A program made the position numbers and the translations under genes. Below, piece after piece: positions 17,552 to 26,524 of a stretch of DNA of 64,000 bases. The notes below the pieces were generated by a model, which saw only the letters and a list, made by a program, of their open reading frames with translations, was not told the origin of the DNA and did not search any database. Location of the stretch: NCBI GenBank assembly GCA_947448625.1, contig CANFOT010000004.1, positions 1 to 64,000 on the forward strand, read 5' to 3'. Numbering within the stretch: position 1 is the first letter of the stretch; each line of letters starts with the position of its first letter. The stretch comes from Burkholderiaceae bacterium (lineage in GTDB: Bacteria > Pseudomonadota > Gammaproteobacteria > Burkholderiales > Burkholderiaceae).

Positions 17552-17846
17552 AGCCCGGCTACTTGCAAATGATTTTGATTTTGCAAAGACACTGCCTGAG
17601 TGGCAGATAAATCTTGCTACTCAAGAGTTGGAGCGGATCTTCGTGTTTAAAGACTTCAAGGATGCTTTTCAATTTATGACGCTGTGTGCCAGCTTGGCCG
17701 AAAAATTAGACCACCATCCAGATTGGTCTAATTCTTGGAACAAGGTTTCAGTTCGATTGAGTACCCATTCAGTGAGGGCGTTGACTGAGATTGATATCAC
17801 CATGGCAAGAGCCATGGATCAATTTGCACTTCAAGTTTTAGACTAA
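17544..17846 (+). CDS. phhB: 4a-hydroxytetrahydrobiopterin dehydratase (PCD/DCoH)
   Basis: A 100-residue protein from the TTG at 17544. It has the pterin-4a-carbinolamine dehydratase core: PEWQIN, IFVFKDFKDAFQFM, the active-site motif EKLDHHPDWSNSWNKVSVRLSTHS, and a C-terminal helix DITMARAMDQFAL. It recycles tetrahydrobiopterin for phenylalanine hydroxylase. The open frame continues upstream to 17418 inside rsuA, but that extra part translates the rsuA 3' end in another frame and has no homologous domain. TTG at 17544 gives the usual length; GTG 17481 is a less likely start. No phhA is in the window. Confidence 0.85.
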   Translation: MPKARLLANDFDFAKTLPEWQINLATQELERIFVFKDFKDAFQFMTLCASLAEKLDHHPDWSNSWNKVSVRLSTHSVRALTEIDITMARAMDQFALQVLD

Positions 17847-17852
17847 CCCGCC

Positions 17853-18071
17853 TTACTGAACTTCCTCATCTTCTTCATCTTCAGAGCTGATACTCATGAG
17901 GATGGTAGCTAATAAGCCATAAACAACTTCAGTTGCGATCATGCCATCTTCATCAAGCTCATCAATTAGATCGTTCAAACAATCTTCTGTGGGCTCATTC
18001 AATAGCGTCATGGCGCATTGGCAACCATAGTCAAAATCTTCGTCGTTTTGGGTTTGATTATCGTTGGTCAT
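17853..18071 (-). CDS. Small acidic protein of unknown function
   Basis: A 72-residue, very acidic protein (about a third Asp/Glu) with an acidic tail SSEDEEDEEV. The middle holds two Cys (YGCQCAM) and a hydrophobic stretch VVYGLLATILMSI. No signal peptide is present and I recognise no family. It lies 6 bp after the convergent dehydratase gene and 55 bp downstream of the isochorismatase-like gene end, on the same strand as that gene. Codon composition is normal for the region, so it is probably real. Confidence 0.6.
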   Translation of the reverse strand: MTNDNQTQNDEDFDYGCQCAMTLLNEPTEDCLNDLIDELDEDGMIATEVVYGLLATILMSISSEDEEDEEVQ

Positions 18072-18126
18072 ATTAATCCTTTAAGTGATGCTGCAGAATA
18101 GCAAAGAAAGTCTCACTAGCCCAGCT

Positions 18127-18675
18127 CTATTCCTTCACTAGCGCTAGAACTTCCTTGAAGGCTGGGTTTTGAGCTGTCTTTAGCCATTCAAATCCCAGCA
18201 TCTCTGCGGTAATGAGTCTTGCTCCGGTGCTTGCCAGTCGGTCAAGTGCGATTTGCTTATCTAACGCTCCCCTTGAACCAACGCCATCAACCACTACCGA
18301 AACATCATATCCCTCATCTATCAGCTTGAGTGCTGTTTGCATGAGGCAAACGTGGGTCTCGCAACCCATGAGAATGCATTGCTGACGATTGCTAGGAATG
18401 ACTTCAATGAGGCCATCTGCGCAAGCGTTGAAATGCTCCTTGCTAATAGTTGTGCTGCAAAAGGACTTAATAGATTCGATATTGCTCCCTAAGCTCTTTG
18501 GACTTTGCTCCGTACCAACAATGGGAATTTCTAGTAGTTGGGCAATCTTTGCTATTCGTATGCATTGACGCACTACATCTTCGCCTTGATCGATCGCTGG
18601 CATGAGGCGAGCCTGTAAATCAATCAAGATCAGAATTGAAGATTCGGAATCAATCCGACTGAATTTTTTTGTCAT
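18127..18675 (-). CDS. Isochorismatase-family (YcaC-like) cysteine hydrolase
   Basis: A 182-residue cytosolic hydrolase. The catalytic triad is visible as Asp19 (LIDLQARL), Lys79 (ISKEHF) and Cys110 (GCETHVC), with the cis-peptide preceding the Cys typical of the family. TEQSPKSLGSN near residue 56 matches the YcaC/nicotinamidase-like subfamily. The substrate is unknown. Its start overlaps the stop of the GNAT gene upstream by 4 bp, making a two-gene operon. Confidence 0.85.
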   Translation of the reverse strand: MTKKFSRIDSESSILILIDLQARLMPAIDQGEDVVRQCIRIAKIAQLLEIPIVGTEQSPKSLGSNIESIKSFCSTTISKEHFNACADGLIEVIPSNRQQCILMGCETHVCLMQTALKLIDEGYDVSVVVDGVGSRGALDKQIALDRLASTGARLITAEMLGFEWLKTAQNPAFKEVLALVKE

Positions 18676-19214
18676 GATTTATCTTGCAGCAACAGAGTAA
18701 CGATTTTAAAGTCTGGATCATCATCTGCACTAGAAATCTGAAACCCTAAATCAGCAACCAGATGCAACATCTTGGGGTTACCACTCAAGACATATCCAAC
18801 CATTTCTTGTAGGTCATGTTCTTTTGCATGCGCAATAAGATCAAGCATGAGATGCGTGCCTATACCGTGTTCGGTATGAGTATCACTAACACTAAGAGAG
18901 AATTCGCAAATCTGTTGATTGGGTGGAGTCACATAGCGTGAAATCCCAATAATTTCCTCTGATCCATTATGAGTTTGAATAACTGCAACCAAAGCCATTT
19001 CATTTACATAGTCCAAGTGCAGTATGTCATCGAGAAAATCGTCGGGCAGCTTAGAGATGGCATGGGCAAATCTGAGGTAGCGACTTTCAGGGGAGAGGTT
19101 GTTAAATAGGCCAATAATTCGCTCACGATCATTGATTTGTATAGGACGAATCAGGTAATCTCCGCCATTGCCTAGTGTATAGATCTTCTTTGGAAATGGG
19201 GTTGATAGATTCAT
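18672..19214 (-). CDS. GNAT family N-acetyltransferase
   Basis: A 180-residue GNAT acetyltransferase. The N-terminal substrate half contains ERIIGLFNNLSPESRYLRF, a segment also seen in Pat/YfiQ-type protein acetyltransferases. The acetyl-CoA loop is HTEHGIGTHLMLDLIAHA (Q/RxxGxG/A variant), followed by a C-terminal MLHLVADLGFQI. I chose ATG 19214 over the TTG at 19223, which adds only three residues. It forms an operon with the isochorismatase-like gene. A protein or small-molecule substrate cannot be told apart from sequence. Confidence 0.8.
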   Translation of the reverse strand: MNLSTPFPKKIYTLGNGGDYLIRPIQINDRERIIGLFNNLSPESRYLRFAHAISKLPDDFLDDILHLDYVNEMALVAVIQTHNGSEEIIGISRYVTPPNQQICEFSLSVSDTHTEHGIGTHLMLDLIAHAKEHDLQEMVGYVLSGNPKMLHLVADLGFQISSADDDPDFKIVTLLLQDKS

Positions 19215-19363
19215 GGGTATCAATGGGCTATGGCTTGATGCTTTAGGATACCTTTTATATATGTTTGTTTAAAGTCTTTTGGTCCTAAAATGGATCTCTG
19301 GCTATCTTGGAAGAGTTCGAATCATTGTCGTGGCTTTTTCCTAAACATAATTAAGAAAGCGTG

Positions 19364-19681
19364 ATGCATATTTCAACCCAGTTCAGAGCGATTTATTTTT
19401 CAGGCCTTGCTTTTGGTTTTGTGCTTCCGATTGCTGCTGTTGCGCAAACGTTCTCCCCCTACACTCCTGAACAAATACAGCAATTCAATCATCAACCAAT
19501 TGCACCTATAGAGACTCCAGAGGGCGCAGTCTATTTGGAAGCTCCCCCTGTTAGCGTGAAGCCAAATACGTCATTAGATTCTCGCTATGTTAAAAATCCA
19601 GATGGAGAGGAGCAGGCTGAAGCCCAGGGCGAAGAATCAGCTGCACCATTTGAGCCAATCTCCCCAACCTTCACCTTCTAG
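19364..19681 (+). CDS. Small secreted proline-rich protein
   Basis: A 105-residue exported protein of unknown family. Residues 1-28 form a signal peptide (FSGLAFGFVLPIAAVAQ), and the mature part is rich in Pro, Glu and Gln, with repeats of short polar and Pro segments (YTPEQIQQFNHQPIAPIETPEG) and an acidic tail (GEEQAEAQGEES). It is likely disordered. I preferred the ATG at 19364 to the GTG directly before it. It lies 49 bp upstream of the periplasmic parvulin gene, same strand, so the two may be co-transcribed. Confidence 0.65.
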   Translation: MHISTQFRAIYFSGLAFGFVLPIAAVAQTFSPYTPEQIQQFNHQPIAPIETPEGAVYLEAPPVSVKPNTSLDSRYVKNPDGEEQAEAQGEESAAPFEPISPTFTF

Positions 19682-19730
19682 CCATAGCCAGCTGTTAATA
19701 TCACTTCTACATTTTAGAAAAGAGTTATTT

Positions 19731-20549
19731 ATGAAATTGCATCCCCTTCGTTTTCTGGTGAGCGCTTTTATGGCCTTTGGATTTGTAGCCGCTGCACATT
19801 CTCAAAATTCATTACCGGTAAATGCCGCTGCCTCTGTTAATGGAACGATTATTTCCAATGACACGGTTGAACAAGCCATTCAGGTGGCGCTATCTCAGGG
19901 TCAAAAAGATTCCCCTGAGCTTCGTAAAGTAGTCTTGGGAAAGATGATTGAAATCTCTCTTCTATCGCAACAGGCAGATAAAGATGGGCTTGCCAATTCT
20001 GATAGGGCGAATAGTCAGCTAGCCCTGATTCGTCAAAATTATTTAGCGGACTTAGAGTTGACCACCTTTATGTCAAATAATCCTGTGAGTGATGCTGATG
20101 TCCAGGCTGAATATAACCGTGAGATTGCATCCTTGGGCTCTCAAGGCATGATTGTGGAGTACAAGGTAAGTGATATTGCTGTTGCTACTGAGGCTGATGC
20201 ACAAGCTGCTTTAGCCAGAATTAAAAAAGGCGAGTCTTTTGACAAGGTGGCTAAGAGTGTTTCCTTAGCGTCAAATAAAGTTCAAGGTGGGGCTGTAGGT
20301 TGGGTGCAGGCAGGTCAGACCTTGCCGCAGATTGCTAGTGTCCTCGTAACGCTATCTAAGGGGCAGGTTTCCCCGACTCCAATCCAAATGCCACAGGGTT
20401 GGTATTTGGTCAAGCTAGAAGACAAAAAATCGAGCAAGCCACCGTCTTTTGATCAAGCTAAAGCAGCCATTCGTAATGGCTTAATTCAGAAGAAACAATT
20501 TGAATTCTTATCTCAATTGCGCCAGGGTGCCAGCATCGTCGTACGCTAA
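19731..20549 (+). CDS. Periplasmic parvulin-type peptidyl-prolyl isomerase (PpiC/SurA-like)
   Basis: A 272-residue exported PPIase. The ATG at 19731 follows AAAAGAG and gives a clean signal peptide (FLVSAFMAFGFVAAAHSQ). An N-terminal helical domain (about 30-140) matches the SurA_N type (AASVNGTIISNDTVEQAI), and the parvulin domain spans about 145-245 with VSDIAVATEADAQAALARIKKGESFDKVAK, GGAVGWVQAGQ and PTPIQMPQGWYLVKLEDKK. It would assist folding of envelope proteins. A longer open frame upstream (from 19587) overlaps the preceding gene and is not supported. A hairpin terminator follows. Confidence 0.9.
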   Translation: MKLHPLRFLVSAFMAFGFVAAAHSQNSLPVNAAASVNGTIISNDTVEQAIQVALSQGQKDSPELRKVVLGKMIEISLLSQQADKDGLANSDRANSQLALIRQNYLADLELTTFMSNNPVSDADVQAEYNREIASLGSQGMIVEYKVSDIAVATEADAQAALARIKKGESFDKVAKSVSLASNKVQGGAVGWVQAGQTLPQIASVLVTLSKGQVSPTPIQMPQGWYLVKLEDKKSSKPPSFDQAKAAIRNGLIQKKQFEFLSQLRQGASIVVR

Positions 20550-20563
20550 ATCAAGGCTCATTG

Positions 20564-20597
20564 ATAGAAAAGGGTGCCCGAGGGTGCCCTTTTCTAT
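20564..20597 (+). terminator. Intrinsic terminator of the parvulin gene
   Basis: ATAGAAAAGGG (from 20564) pairs with CCCTTTTCTAT (to 20597) with further G/C pairs inside (TGCCC / GGGTG, two wobbles) and a T-rich 3' side. It lies 14 bp after the stop codon. Confidence 0.75.
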
Positions 20598-20686
20598 TTA
20601 TGCCGGCCTCTAGTGGTATTTCTCTATCTCAATGCCTGTCATTCAGGAGTAGATTGAATAATCACTGATTGAATAAGGGGGCGTAC

Positions 20687-21256
20687 ATGAGCAAGAATCC
20701 ATTTGATTTAAGTGCAATGGCAAATCATGCCAAGGGGGTTGAGGCTGCAAAAGCGCTTGGCCAAGCAGCATTGACCAGCGCTCAGGAGATCGCTCAATTA
20801 AATCAACGAGCTGCACAAGAGCTATCCTCCCGTTTGCAGGCCAAAGTCGCAGAGCTTATGAAAACGCAAGACCCAAAAGCAGTTTTTGATTATGTGCATG
20901 CGGAGGTGTTGCAGGATGCTGCAAAAGAAGTGGCTGAATATCAGTCTCAGCTTTTTCAAGCTTTAGCCAGTGGAAACAAAGAGCTAGCAAAAATTGCAGA
21001 ATCCATGATTAAAGAATCTCAGCATGACTTAATTCATTTTGTGAATGAGGCTACTCAAAATTCCCCGGCGGGAACCGAGCCCTATACCTCAGTATTTAAA
21101 ACCTCATTTAACAATGCACTCCAGAATTTTGAGATGATTCGTGCGGCAATGGCGGACTCATTTGTGAGCTTTGAGAAAAATGTGGAAAATATGAGCAAGA
21201 TTTCTGGTGTGCAGAAAAGATCTGCGGCAGCAGCTAAGAAAACTGAAAAAAAATAG
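20687..21256 (+). CDS. phaP: Phasin family protein
   Basis: A 189-residue amphipathic helical protein of the phasin_2 family, which coats polyhydroxyalkanoate granules. It shows MSKNPFDLSAMANHAKGVEA at the start, KALGQAALTSAQEIAQLNQRA, long heptad-like helices and a Lys/Ala-rich C-terminal tail. Start ATG 20687 is preceded by GGGGGC; the upstream ATG at 20669 adds six unconserved residues. No phaC, phaA or phaB genes lie nearby. A strong 12-bp hairpin follows. Confidence 0.9.
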   Translation: MSKNPFDLSAMANHAKGVEAAKALGQAALTSAQEIAQLNQRAAQELSSRLQAKVAELMKTQDPKAVFDYVHAEVLQDAAKEVAEYQSQLFQALASGNKELAKIAESMIKESQHDLIHFVNEATQNSPAGTEPYTSVFKTSFNNALQNFEMIRAAMADSFVSFEKNVENMSKISGVQKRSAAAAKKTEKK

Positions 21257-21273
21257 TACCTATCTTTCTCTTG

Positions 21274-21303
21274 ATTTAGACCGCCCTTGGCGGCGGTCTA
21301 AAT
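21274..21303 (+). terminator. Hairpin after phasin gene
   Basis: ATTTAGACCGCC (21274-21285) and GGCGGTCTAAAT (21292-21303) form a perfect 12-bp stem with a 6-nt loop. No long T tract follows, so it may stabilise the mRNA end as well as terminate. Confidence 0.65.
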
Positions 21304-21414
21304 ACCTCTTAAATTCTTCATATTTAATTAATCTGACTGGAATCACAAATATCCAGAAATTGTTAGAATGTACAGTGCCCAACAAGGGGTAATTGCATTT
21401 AACAAGGATTGAAT

Positions 21415-24312
21415 ATGGGTGGTATTTCTCAGTGGGAGCAGCTCAACATTGAGCTGACAGCAGCTCTTGGAAGTTCTGTTCATTTCGATACAGCCCATCA
21501 GGCGGTTTACGCCTCCGAGGCTTCCAATTACCGCCAAATTCCGATTGGGGTGGTTACCCCAAGAAATACCGAGGAGTTTGTAAAGGGTATTGAGATTTGC
21601 CATCGTAATAAGGCGCCGGTACTCATGCGTGGTGCTGGCACCTCCATGAATGGTCAGACTGTTAACAATGCAGTCGTGTTTGATATCTCCAAGTACTGTA
21701 ACCATATTCTTGCTTTAGATCCAGCTGCTGGTAACGCTGTGGTTGAGCCAGGGGTAATCTGCGATTCTTTGCGCGATGCTGCTGAGCTGCACGGTTTAAC
21801 TTTTGCACCGGATCCTTCTACGCATAGCCGTTGCACCTTAGGCGGCATGGTTGCCAACAATTCTTGTGGCGCCCATTCGGTGATGGCGGGTAAGACGCTG
21901 GAGAATACCGAGGCGCTAGAAATCTTGACCTATGATGGTGAGCGTTTTTGGGTTGGCCCTACATCGGATCAAGAGCTAGAGCAGATCATTGCTGCTGGTG
22001 GCCGTAAAGGCCAGATCTATCAAGATTTATTAGCCTTACGTAATCGCTACGCCGACTTGATTCGTGCACGCTTTCCCAATATTAAGCGTCGTGTTTCTGG
22101 GTATAACTTAGATCAGCTTCTACCTGAAAATGGATTTAACGTGGCACGTGCACTGGTAGGCACTGAAGGCACATGTGCCCTCACTTTGGCTGCCAAGGTA
22201 AGACTGGTGAAGAGTCCTGCCAAGCGCGTAGTGTTGGTATTGGGCTTCGAAGATATCTACTTAGCAGGGGATGCAGTGCCCGAATACCAATCTTTTAATC
22301 CCATCGCGATTGAAGGGCTGGATTACAAAATCATTCGTGGCCTGCAGGAACGTAATTTAGCTAAAGCAGAAATTGATCTACTTCCACCTGGAAATGCTTG
22401 GGTAGTTGTTGAGTTTGGTGACGACACACTTGAGGGTGCAATCGCTCAAGCTGAAAAAGCAGAGCAGTACTTCAAAGCAAGAACTAAAGGTCCTCAGCCA
22501 TCCACTTGGCTGGTGCCTGATCCACTTTTGCAGAAGCGTATTTGGTCGATTCGAGAAAATGGCGCATCTGCTACGCACCTATCGATTGATCCAAACTCCC
22601 CTGATCCAGTGGTGGGTTGGGAAGATGCTGCGGTTGACCCAGCCCGCTTAGGTGAGTACCTGCGAGCCTTTCAGGCGCTAGTAGATTCTTATGAATATGA
22701 AACCTCACTCTATGGACATTTTGGCGATGGGTGTATTCATGCGCGCATTACTTTTAACTTACGATCTGCAGAAGGCGTTGCCAAATTTAGATCCTTTATT
22801 CGGGATGCAGCAACCCTAGTTGTCGAGTTTGGAGGTTCACTCACTGGTGAGCATGGCGACGGACAAGCTAGGGCGGAATTTCTGCCCATCATGTTTGGCG
22901 AAGAGTTAATGGGTGCGATGCATGAGTTCAAGCGCATCTGGGATCCACAGAACAAACTGAATCCTGGCAAAGTAGTTCACCCCTACCGCGTGGATGAAAA
23001 CCTACGTATGGGTCCAGAATATAAAGTCGTTAACATCAAGACACGCCTGAATTTCTTGAGCCAAGAAGGCAATGGATTTCAACGGGCCGTTGAACGTTGC
23101 GTTGGTATGGGTAAGTGCCGTAGTGAAAAAGTCGGCACGATGTGCCCAAGTTACCGCGCCACTAAAGAAGAGCGCTTTTCCACTCGTGGGCGCTCACGAC
23201 TCTTTTGGGAGATGCTCCAGGGCGAAGTCATTAAAGATGGTTGGGAAAGTAATGAGCTTAAAGAAGCTCTAGATACTTGCCTCTCCTGCAAGGGTTGCAA
23301 GACTGATTGTCCTGCTCACGTGGATATGGCCTCCTATAAAGCGGAGTTCTTATCCCACTATCACGAAACTAATAGCAGGCCACGTCAGGCTTTGACTATG
23401 GGCCGTATCGGGGATTGGGCACCACTAGCTAGTAATTTCTCTTGGCTCATTAATGCGGTCATGCAAACGCCCGTCATCTCCAATTTTGCTAAATGGGTTG
23501 GTGGCGTAGCGCAAGAACGCAGCCTACCTAAGTTCGCAAGCCAGTCTTTTAGAAAGCAATTTAAGCAATCGACGAGAGCAAACATCGGGCATAAGAAGGT
23601 CATTCTCTGGGTTGATACTTTCTGCGAGCACTTTCATCCTGAGGTCGCCAATGCGGCAGTTGAGGTGTTGGCTCACGCAGGCTTTGAGGCAACACTACCA
23701 AAAACGCCTTTGTGCTGCGGTCGCCCTTTGTATGACTTTGGTTATCTTGATCTAGCTAAGCAGAAGCTGGAGAAAATTCTGGATGCTATCGGCAGTGAGA
23801 TTAAGGCAAATCCAAATGCACCTATCGCGGTAGTCGGTCTCGAGCCAGGATGCATGTCAGTCTTTAAGGATGAGCTATTAAAGTTCTTCCCTCATGACCC
23901 AAGGGCAACGCTCTTGGCATCAAGCACCTATCTGCTCGGGGATTTCTTGCATGAGCAGGGCTATACACCGCCGCCGCTAGACTGCAATATCTTGGTTCAT
24001 TCGCATTGCCATCAGAAGTCACTATTTGGCACTAAAGGTGATGTGGCGCTGCTGGCTGCCTTAGGCGCCAAGGCGAATTACATCGACAGTGGTTGCTGTG
24101 GCATGGCCGGCTCTTTTGGGTTTAATCCTGAGCATGTTGAGATTTCGAAAGCAGTGGGTGAGCTGGTTTTATTGCCAGCTATCCGTGCCGCCGAAAAAGA
24201 AACCATCATTCTTACCAATGGCTTTAGTTGTAGAGAGCAAATTGAGCAAGAGACCGGGCGCAAGGTAAAGCATCTAGCTGAACTTCTACAAATGGCTCAT
24301 CAAGCTCAGTAA
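21415..24312 (+). CDS. FAD/Fe-S 2-hydroxyacid dehydrogenase (YdiJ/GlcD-GlcF fusion type)
   Basis: A 965-residue cytosolic or membrane-associated oxidoreductase. The N-terminal half is an FAD-linked oxidase: RGAGTSMNGQ and GGMVANNSCGAHS bind FAD, and GHFGDGCIHARI and LTGEHGDGQARAEFLP form the FAD-oxidase C domain. The middle carries two ferredoxin-type Cys clusters (CVGMGKCRSE...MCPSYRA near residue 560 and CLSCKGCKTDCPAHV near 620). Two CCG motifs (LCCGRPLYDFG, CCGMAGSFGF) end the protein. E. coli YdiJ of this layout oxidises D-2-hydroxyglutarate; D-lactate or glycolate are alternatives. The ATG at 21415 follows AAGGA; the TTG two codons earlier is weaker. A perfect hairpin closes the unit. 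Confidence 0.9.
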   Translation: MGGISQWEQLNIELTAALGSSVHFDTAHQAVYASEASNYRQIPIGVVTPRNTEEFVKGIEICHRNKAPVLMRGAGTSMNGQTVNNAVVFDISKYCNHILALDPAAGNAVVEPGVICDSLRDAAELHGLTFAPDPSTHSRCTLGGMVANNSCGAHSVMAGKTLENTEALEILTYDGERFWVGPTSDQELEQIIAAGGRKGQIYQDLLALRNRYADLIRARFPNIKRRVSGYNLDQLLPENGFNVARALVGTEGTCALTLAAKVRLVKSPAKRVVLVLGFEDIYLAGDAVPEYQSFNPIAIEGLDYKIIRGLQERNLAKAEIDLLPPGNAWVVVEFGDDTLEGAIAQAEKAEQYFKARTKGPQPSTWLVPDPLLQKRIWSIRENGASATHLSIDPNSPDPVVGWEDAAVDPARLGEYLRAFQALVDSYEYETSLYGHFGDGCIHARITFNLRSAEGVAKFRSFIRDAATLVVEFGGSLTGEHGDGQARAEFLPIMFGEELMGAMHEFKRIWDPQNKLNPGKVVHPYRVDENLRMGPEYKVVNIKTRLNFLSQEGNGFQRAVERCVGMGKCRSEKVGTMCPSYRATKEERFSTRGRSRLFWEMLQGEVIKDGWESNELKEALDTCLSCKGCKTDCPAHVDMASYKAEFLSHYHETNSRPRQALTMGRIGDWAPLASNFSWLINAVMQTPVISNFAKWVGGVAQERSLPKFASQSFRKQFKQSTRANIGHKKVILWVDTFCEHFHPEVANAAVEVLAHAGFEATLPKTPLCCGRPLYDFGYLDLAKQKLEKILDAIGSEIKANPNAPIAVVGLEPGCMSVFKDELLKFFPHDPRATLLASSTYLLGDFLHEQGYTPPPLDCNILVHSHCHQKSLFGTKGDVALLAALGAKANYIDSGCCGMAGSFGFNPEHVEISKAVGELVLLPAIRAAEKETIILTNGFSCREQIEQETGRKVKHLAELLQMAHQAQ

Positions 24313-24337
24313 AAAACCCTTTTGCTATGAGTAGAAA

Positions 24338-24367
24338 AGTTCAATGCCACTACCGTGGCATTGAACT
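24338..24367. terminator. Bidirectional terminator between FAD/Fe-S enzyme and Ldh genes
   Basis: AGTTCAATGCCAC (24338-24350) pairs perfectly with GTGGCATTGAACT (24355-24367), loop TACC. The stop codon of the convergent Ldh gene overlaps the right arm. Confidence 0.8.
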
Positions 24368-25424
24368 AAAAGGGCAGGAACTTTTCTTGTCCCGATTCAA
24401 TGGCGACTTGCTTTAGGCTCAGTAAAGTATCTTCTGGAAGGAGTAGGCCTTGGCGGCGATTTTCGATATCTGCTTGCGCCTCCATTTCCCCTGGGAAATA
24501 GACTTGTTGATGCCCCTCCGCTAGCGGCACGTCTTTGAGCGAGTAAATATACTCATCAATACGCTGCTCAAATTCCGCAAGCGGTTGAAATGCCGCAACA
24601 TTTAGTGAGATCACTAGATGCCCGGCACCACTTCGGTTCACCGGGTCATAAGGCCCATGTACTTGGTCTAAAAAGGAACCTCCAGATAGGACACCAGATA
24701 AGATATCAACCATTACACCCATGACGTAACCTTTGTGCCCCGCCATTGGCAAAATAAATCCCTCAATAGCGGCTTGGGGGTCGGTAGTAGGGCGCCCATC
24801 TTTATCAATCGCCCAATCATTGGGGATGGGCTGACGACGCTTTTGCGCAAGATAAATTTTTCCTCTAGCCACTCCAGAATTGGCCATATCCATTACCACT
24901 GGGCCATGTTTTCCGCCGGGGACTGCAATTGACCATGGATTTGTACCTATCTTCTTTTTGCGGCCACCCCAAGGCGCCATATTGGGTCCAGCATTACTCA
25001 TCAGTATGGTGATACAACCATTTTTTGCGGCCATTCTGGTGAAGTACATGCAAGTACCAAAGTGATTGGAATTTCTCACTGAGACGATGCCAACGCTATG
25101 ATTCTTTGCGCGTGCAATGGACTCTTCAATTGCTTTTTTAGCAATCACTGGACCAACTCCATCACCCCCATCTAGGACGGCGATAGCATTCGAGTCGACA
25201 GCTAAAGTAGTTTTGGTTTCTGCTTTCATTGCGCCTGATTTGAGGCGAGCGTAGTACCAGGCCAGTCTCAATAGGCCATGGGATTGATGACCCCATAAAT
25301 CTGCTTGAACTAAGGTATCCGCTGCTAAATAAGCATCGTTGGTGGGAACCCCAGCACTTTCGTAAACGGCTTGCGCGAATTGAATGAGTGCATCTGGGCT
25401 AATATGTTTTGCAGGATTCGTCAT
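24366..25424 (-). CDS. Ldh family NAD(P)-dependent oxidoreductase (malate/L-sulfolactate type)
   Basis: A 352-residue member of the type-2 malate/lactate dehydrogenase family (LDH2/MDG2), which reduces 2-oxoacids to L-2-hydroxyacids. It shows DLWGHQSHGLLRLAWY (catalytic His), SNHFGTCMYFTRMA, NPWSIAVPGG and GYVMGVMVDILSGVLSGGSF. The ATG at 25424 is preferred to the TTG at 25445. It is divergent from a Bug receptor and PrpF, so it may belong with uptake and catabolism of a hydroxylated di- or tricarboxylate. Confidence 0.88.
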   Translation of the reverse strand: MTNPAKHISPDALIQFAQAVYESAGVPTNDAYLAADTLVQADLWGHQSHGLLRLAWYYARLKSGAMKAETKTTLAVDSNAIAVLDGGDGVGPVIAKKAIEESIARAKNHSVGIVSVRNSNHFGTCMYFTRMAAKNGCITILMSNAGPNMAPWGGRKKKIGTNPWSIAVPGGKHGPVVMDMANSGVARGKIYLAQKRRQPIPNDWAIDKDGRPTTDPQAAIEGFILPMAGHKGYVMGVMVDILSGVLSGGSFLDQVHGPYDPVNRSGAGHLVISLNVAAFQPLAEFEQRIDEYIYSLKDVPLAEGHQQVYFPGEMEAQADIENRRQGLLLPEDTLLSLKQVAIESGQEKFLPF

Positions 25425-25568
25425 AGTCTTTCGGTTGGTATTCAAGCATGCATTAGTTGAGAGCTTGTCTACCGTTAATTGTGTCTCTATTATTTTTTTA
25501 ATTTATAGTGGCTGTAGAGCAATAATCTTACTTGCCAGCCTTTAAGAAAACAAGATAACGAGACTACC

Positions 25569-26522
25569 ATGAGACTACTTTTTGCTTTTAGCTTTGCATT
25601 TTTTATGCAGCTAACTTCTACCGTACAAGCTGCTGAGTATCCTCAACGTACGATCCGGATGGTGATCCCCTTTGCCCCAGGCGGTGGGTCCGATGTCTTA
25701 GGGCGCGTGCTGGCAGAAAAGATGTCTAGCGAGCTGGGGGTTTCTGTCATCGTTGAGAATAAGCCGGGAGCATCTAGCATTATTGGCAGCGAGGCGGTTG
25801 CTAAGGCAGCTCCAGACGGATACACCATTCTTCTAACCAATAGTGCTATTACTAGTAACCCAACATTTTTTAAACTGCCTTTTGATACCCAAAGCTTGGT
25901 CGCCATTACTAAGGTAGCCAATGCACCGCAGCTATTGGTTGCCAACCCCAATGCCCCTTTTAAAAATTTGAAAGAGATGTTGGTCTATGCCAAGGCTAAT
26001 CCTGGCAAGGTATCGATTGGGACTGCTGGAGCGGGGCAGATTTCTCATTTGGCGGCTGAATTACTCGAAAAATCCAGTGGCACTGAAATGATCATGGTTC
26101 ATTACAAAGGTAGCGGTGGAGCCTTAGCAGATTTAATTGGGGGTCAAATTAATATGTCATTTGGAACTGCGCCAGGATTAATGCAGCATATTCGAAACGG
26201 TAAAGTGATTCCAATTGCCGTCTCTAGCGCCCAAAGAATGTCGGCGCTACCAAACACCCCGAGTATTTCTGAAGTTTTGCCTGGTTACGATATTAGTAAT
26301 TGGTTCGGTATCTTTGCTCCACCACAAACCCCAAAACCGATTATTGACCGCATTTATCAGGCAATTACTAAAGCCTTAGCCAGTCCAGAGTTGAGTAAAA
26401 AATTCGGTGATGAAGGTTTTGATATTGTGGCAACGGCGCCGGATAAGTTTGAAAAATCGTTTAAACAAGAAATTACGTATTGGCAGAAATTTGCAAAAGA
26501 CAATAACCTCAAGATTGATTAA
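25569..26522 (+). CDS. Bug/TctC-type tripartite tricarboxylate receptor
   Basis: A 317-residue periplasmic solute-binding protein. Residues 1-22 are a signal peptide, then VIPFAPGGGSDVLGRVLAEK and the diagnostic APDGYTILL (PDGYT loop). The AGQISHLAAELLEK and VHYKGSGGALADLIGGQI segments bind the carboxylate. TctA and TctB membrane subunits are not in the window, so it would have to share a remote transporter or act as an orphan sensor. It lies 2 bp before prpF, in the same operon. Confidence 0.9.
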   Translation: MRLLFAFSFAFFMQLTSTVQAAEYPQRTIRMVIPFAPGGGSDVLGRVLAEKMSSELGVSVIVENKPGASSIIGSEAVAKAAPDGYTILLTNSAITSNPTFFKLPFDTQSLVAITKVANAPQLLVANPNAPFKNLKEMLVYAKANPGKVSIGTAGAGQISHLAAELLEKSSGTEMIMVHYKGSGGALADLIGGQINMSFGTAPGLMQHIRNGKVIPIAVSSAQRMSALPNTPSISEVLPGYDISNWFGIFAPPQTPKPIIDRIYQAITKALASPELSKKFGDEGFDIVATAPDKFEKSFKQEITYWQKFAKDNNLKID

Positions 26523-26524
26523 AA

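Noticed and set aside
19310-19330. tRNA-like TTCGAATC segment
   Set aside because: It lacks acceptor and anticodon stems; no tRNA was found anywhere in the window.
20687-21256. PHA biosynthesis cluster
   Set aside because: Only a phasin is present; no synthase, thiolase or reductase genes are nearby.
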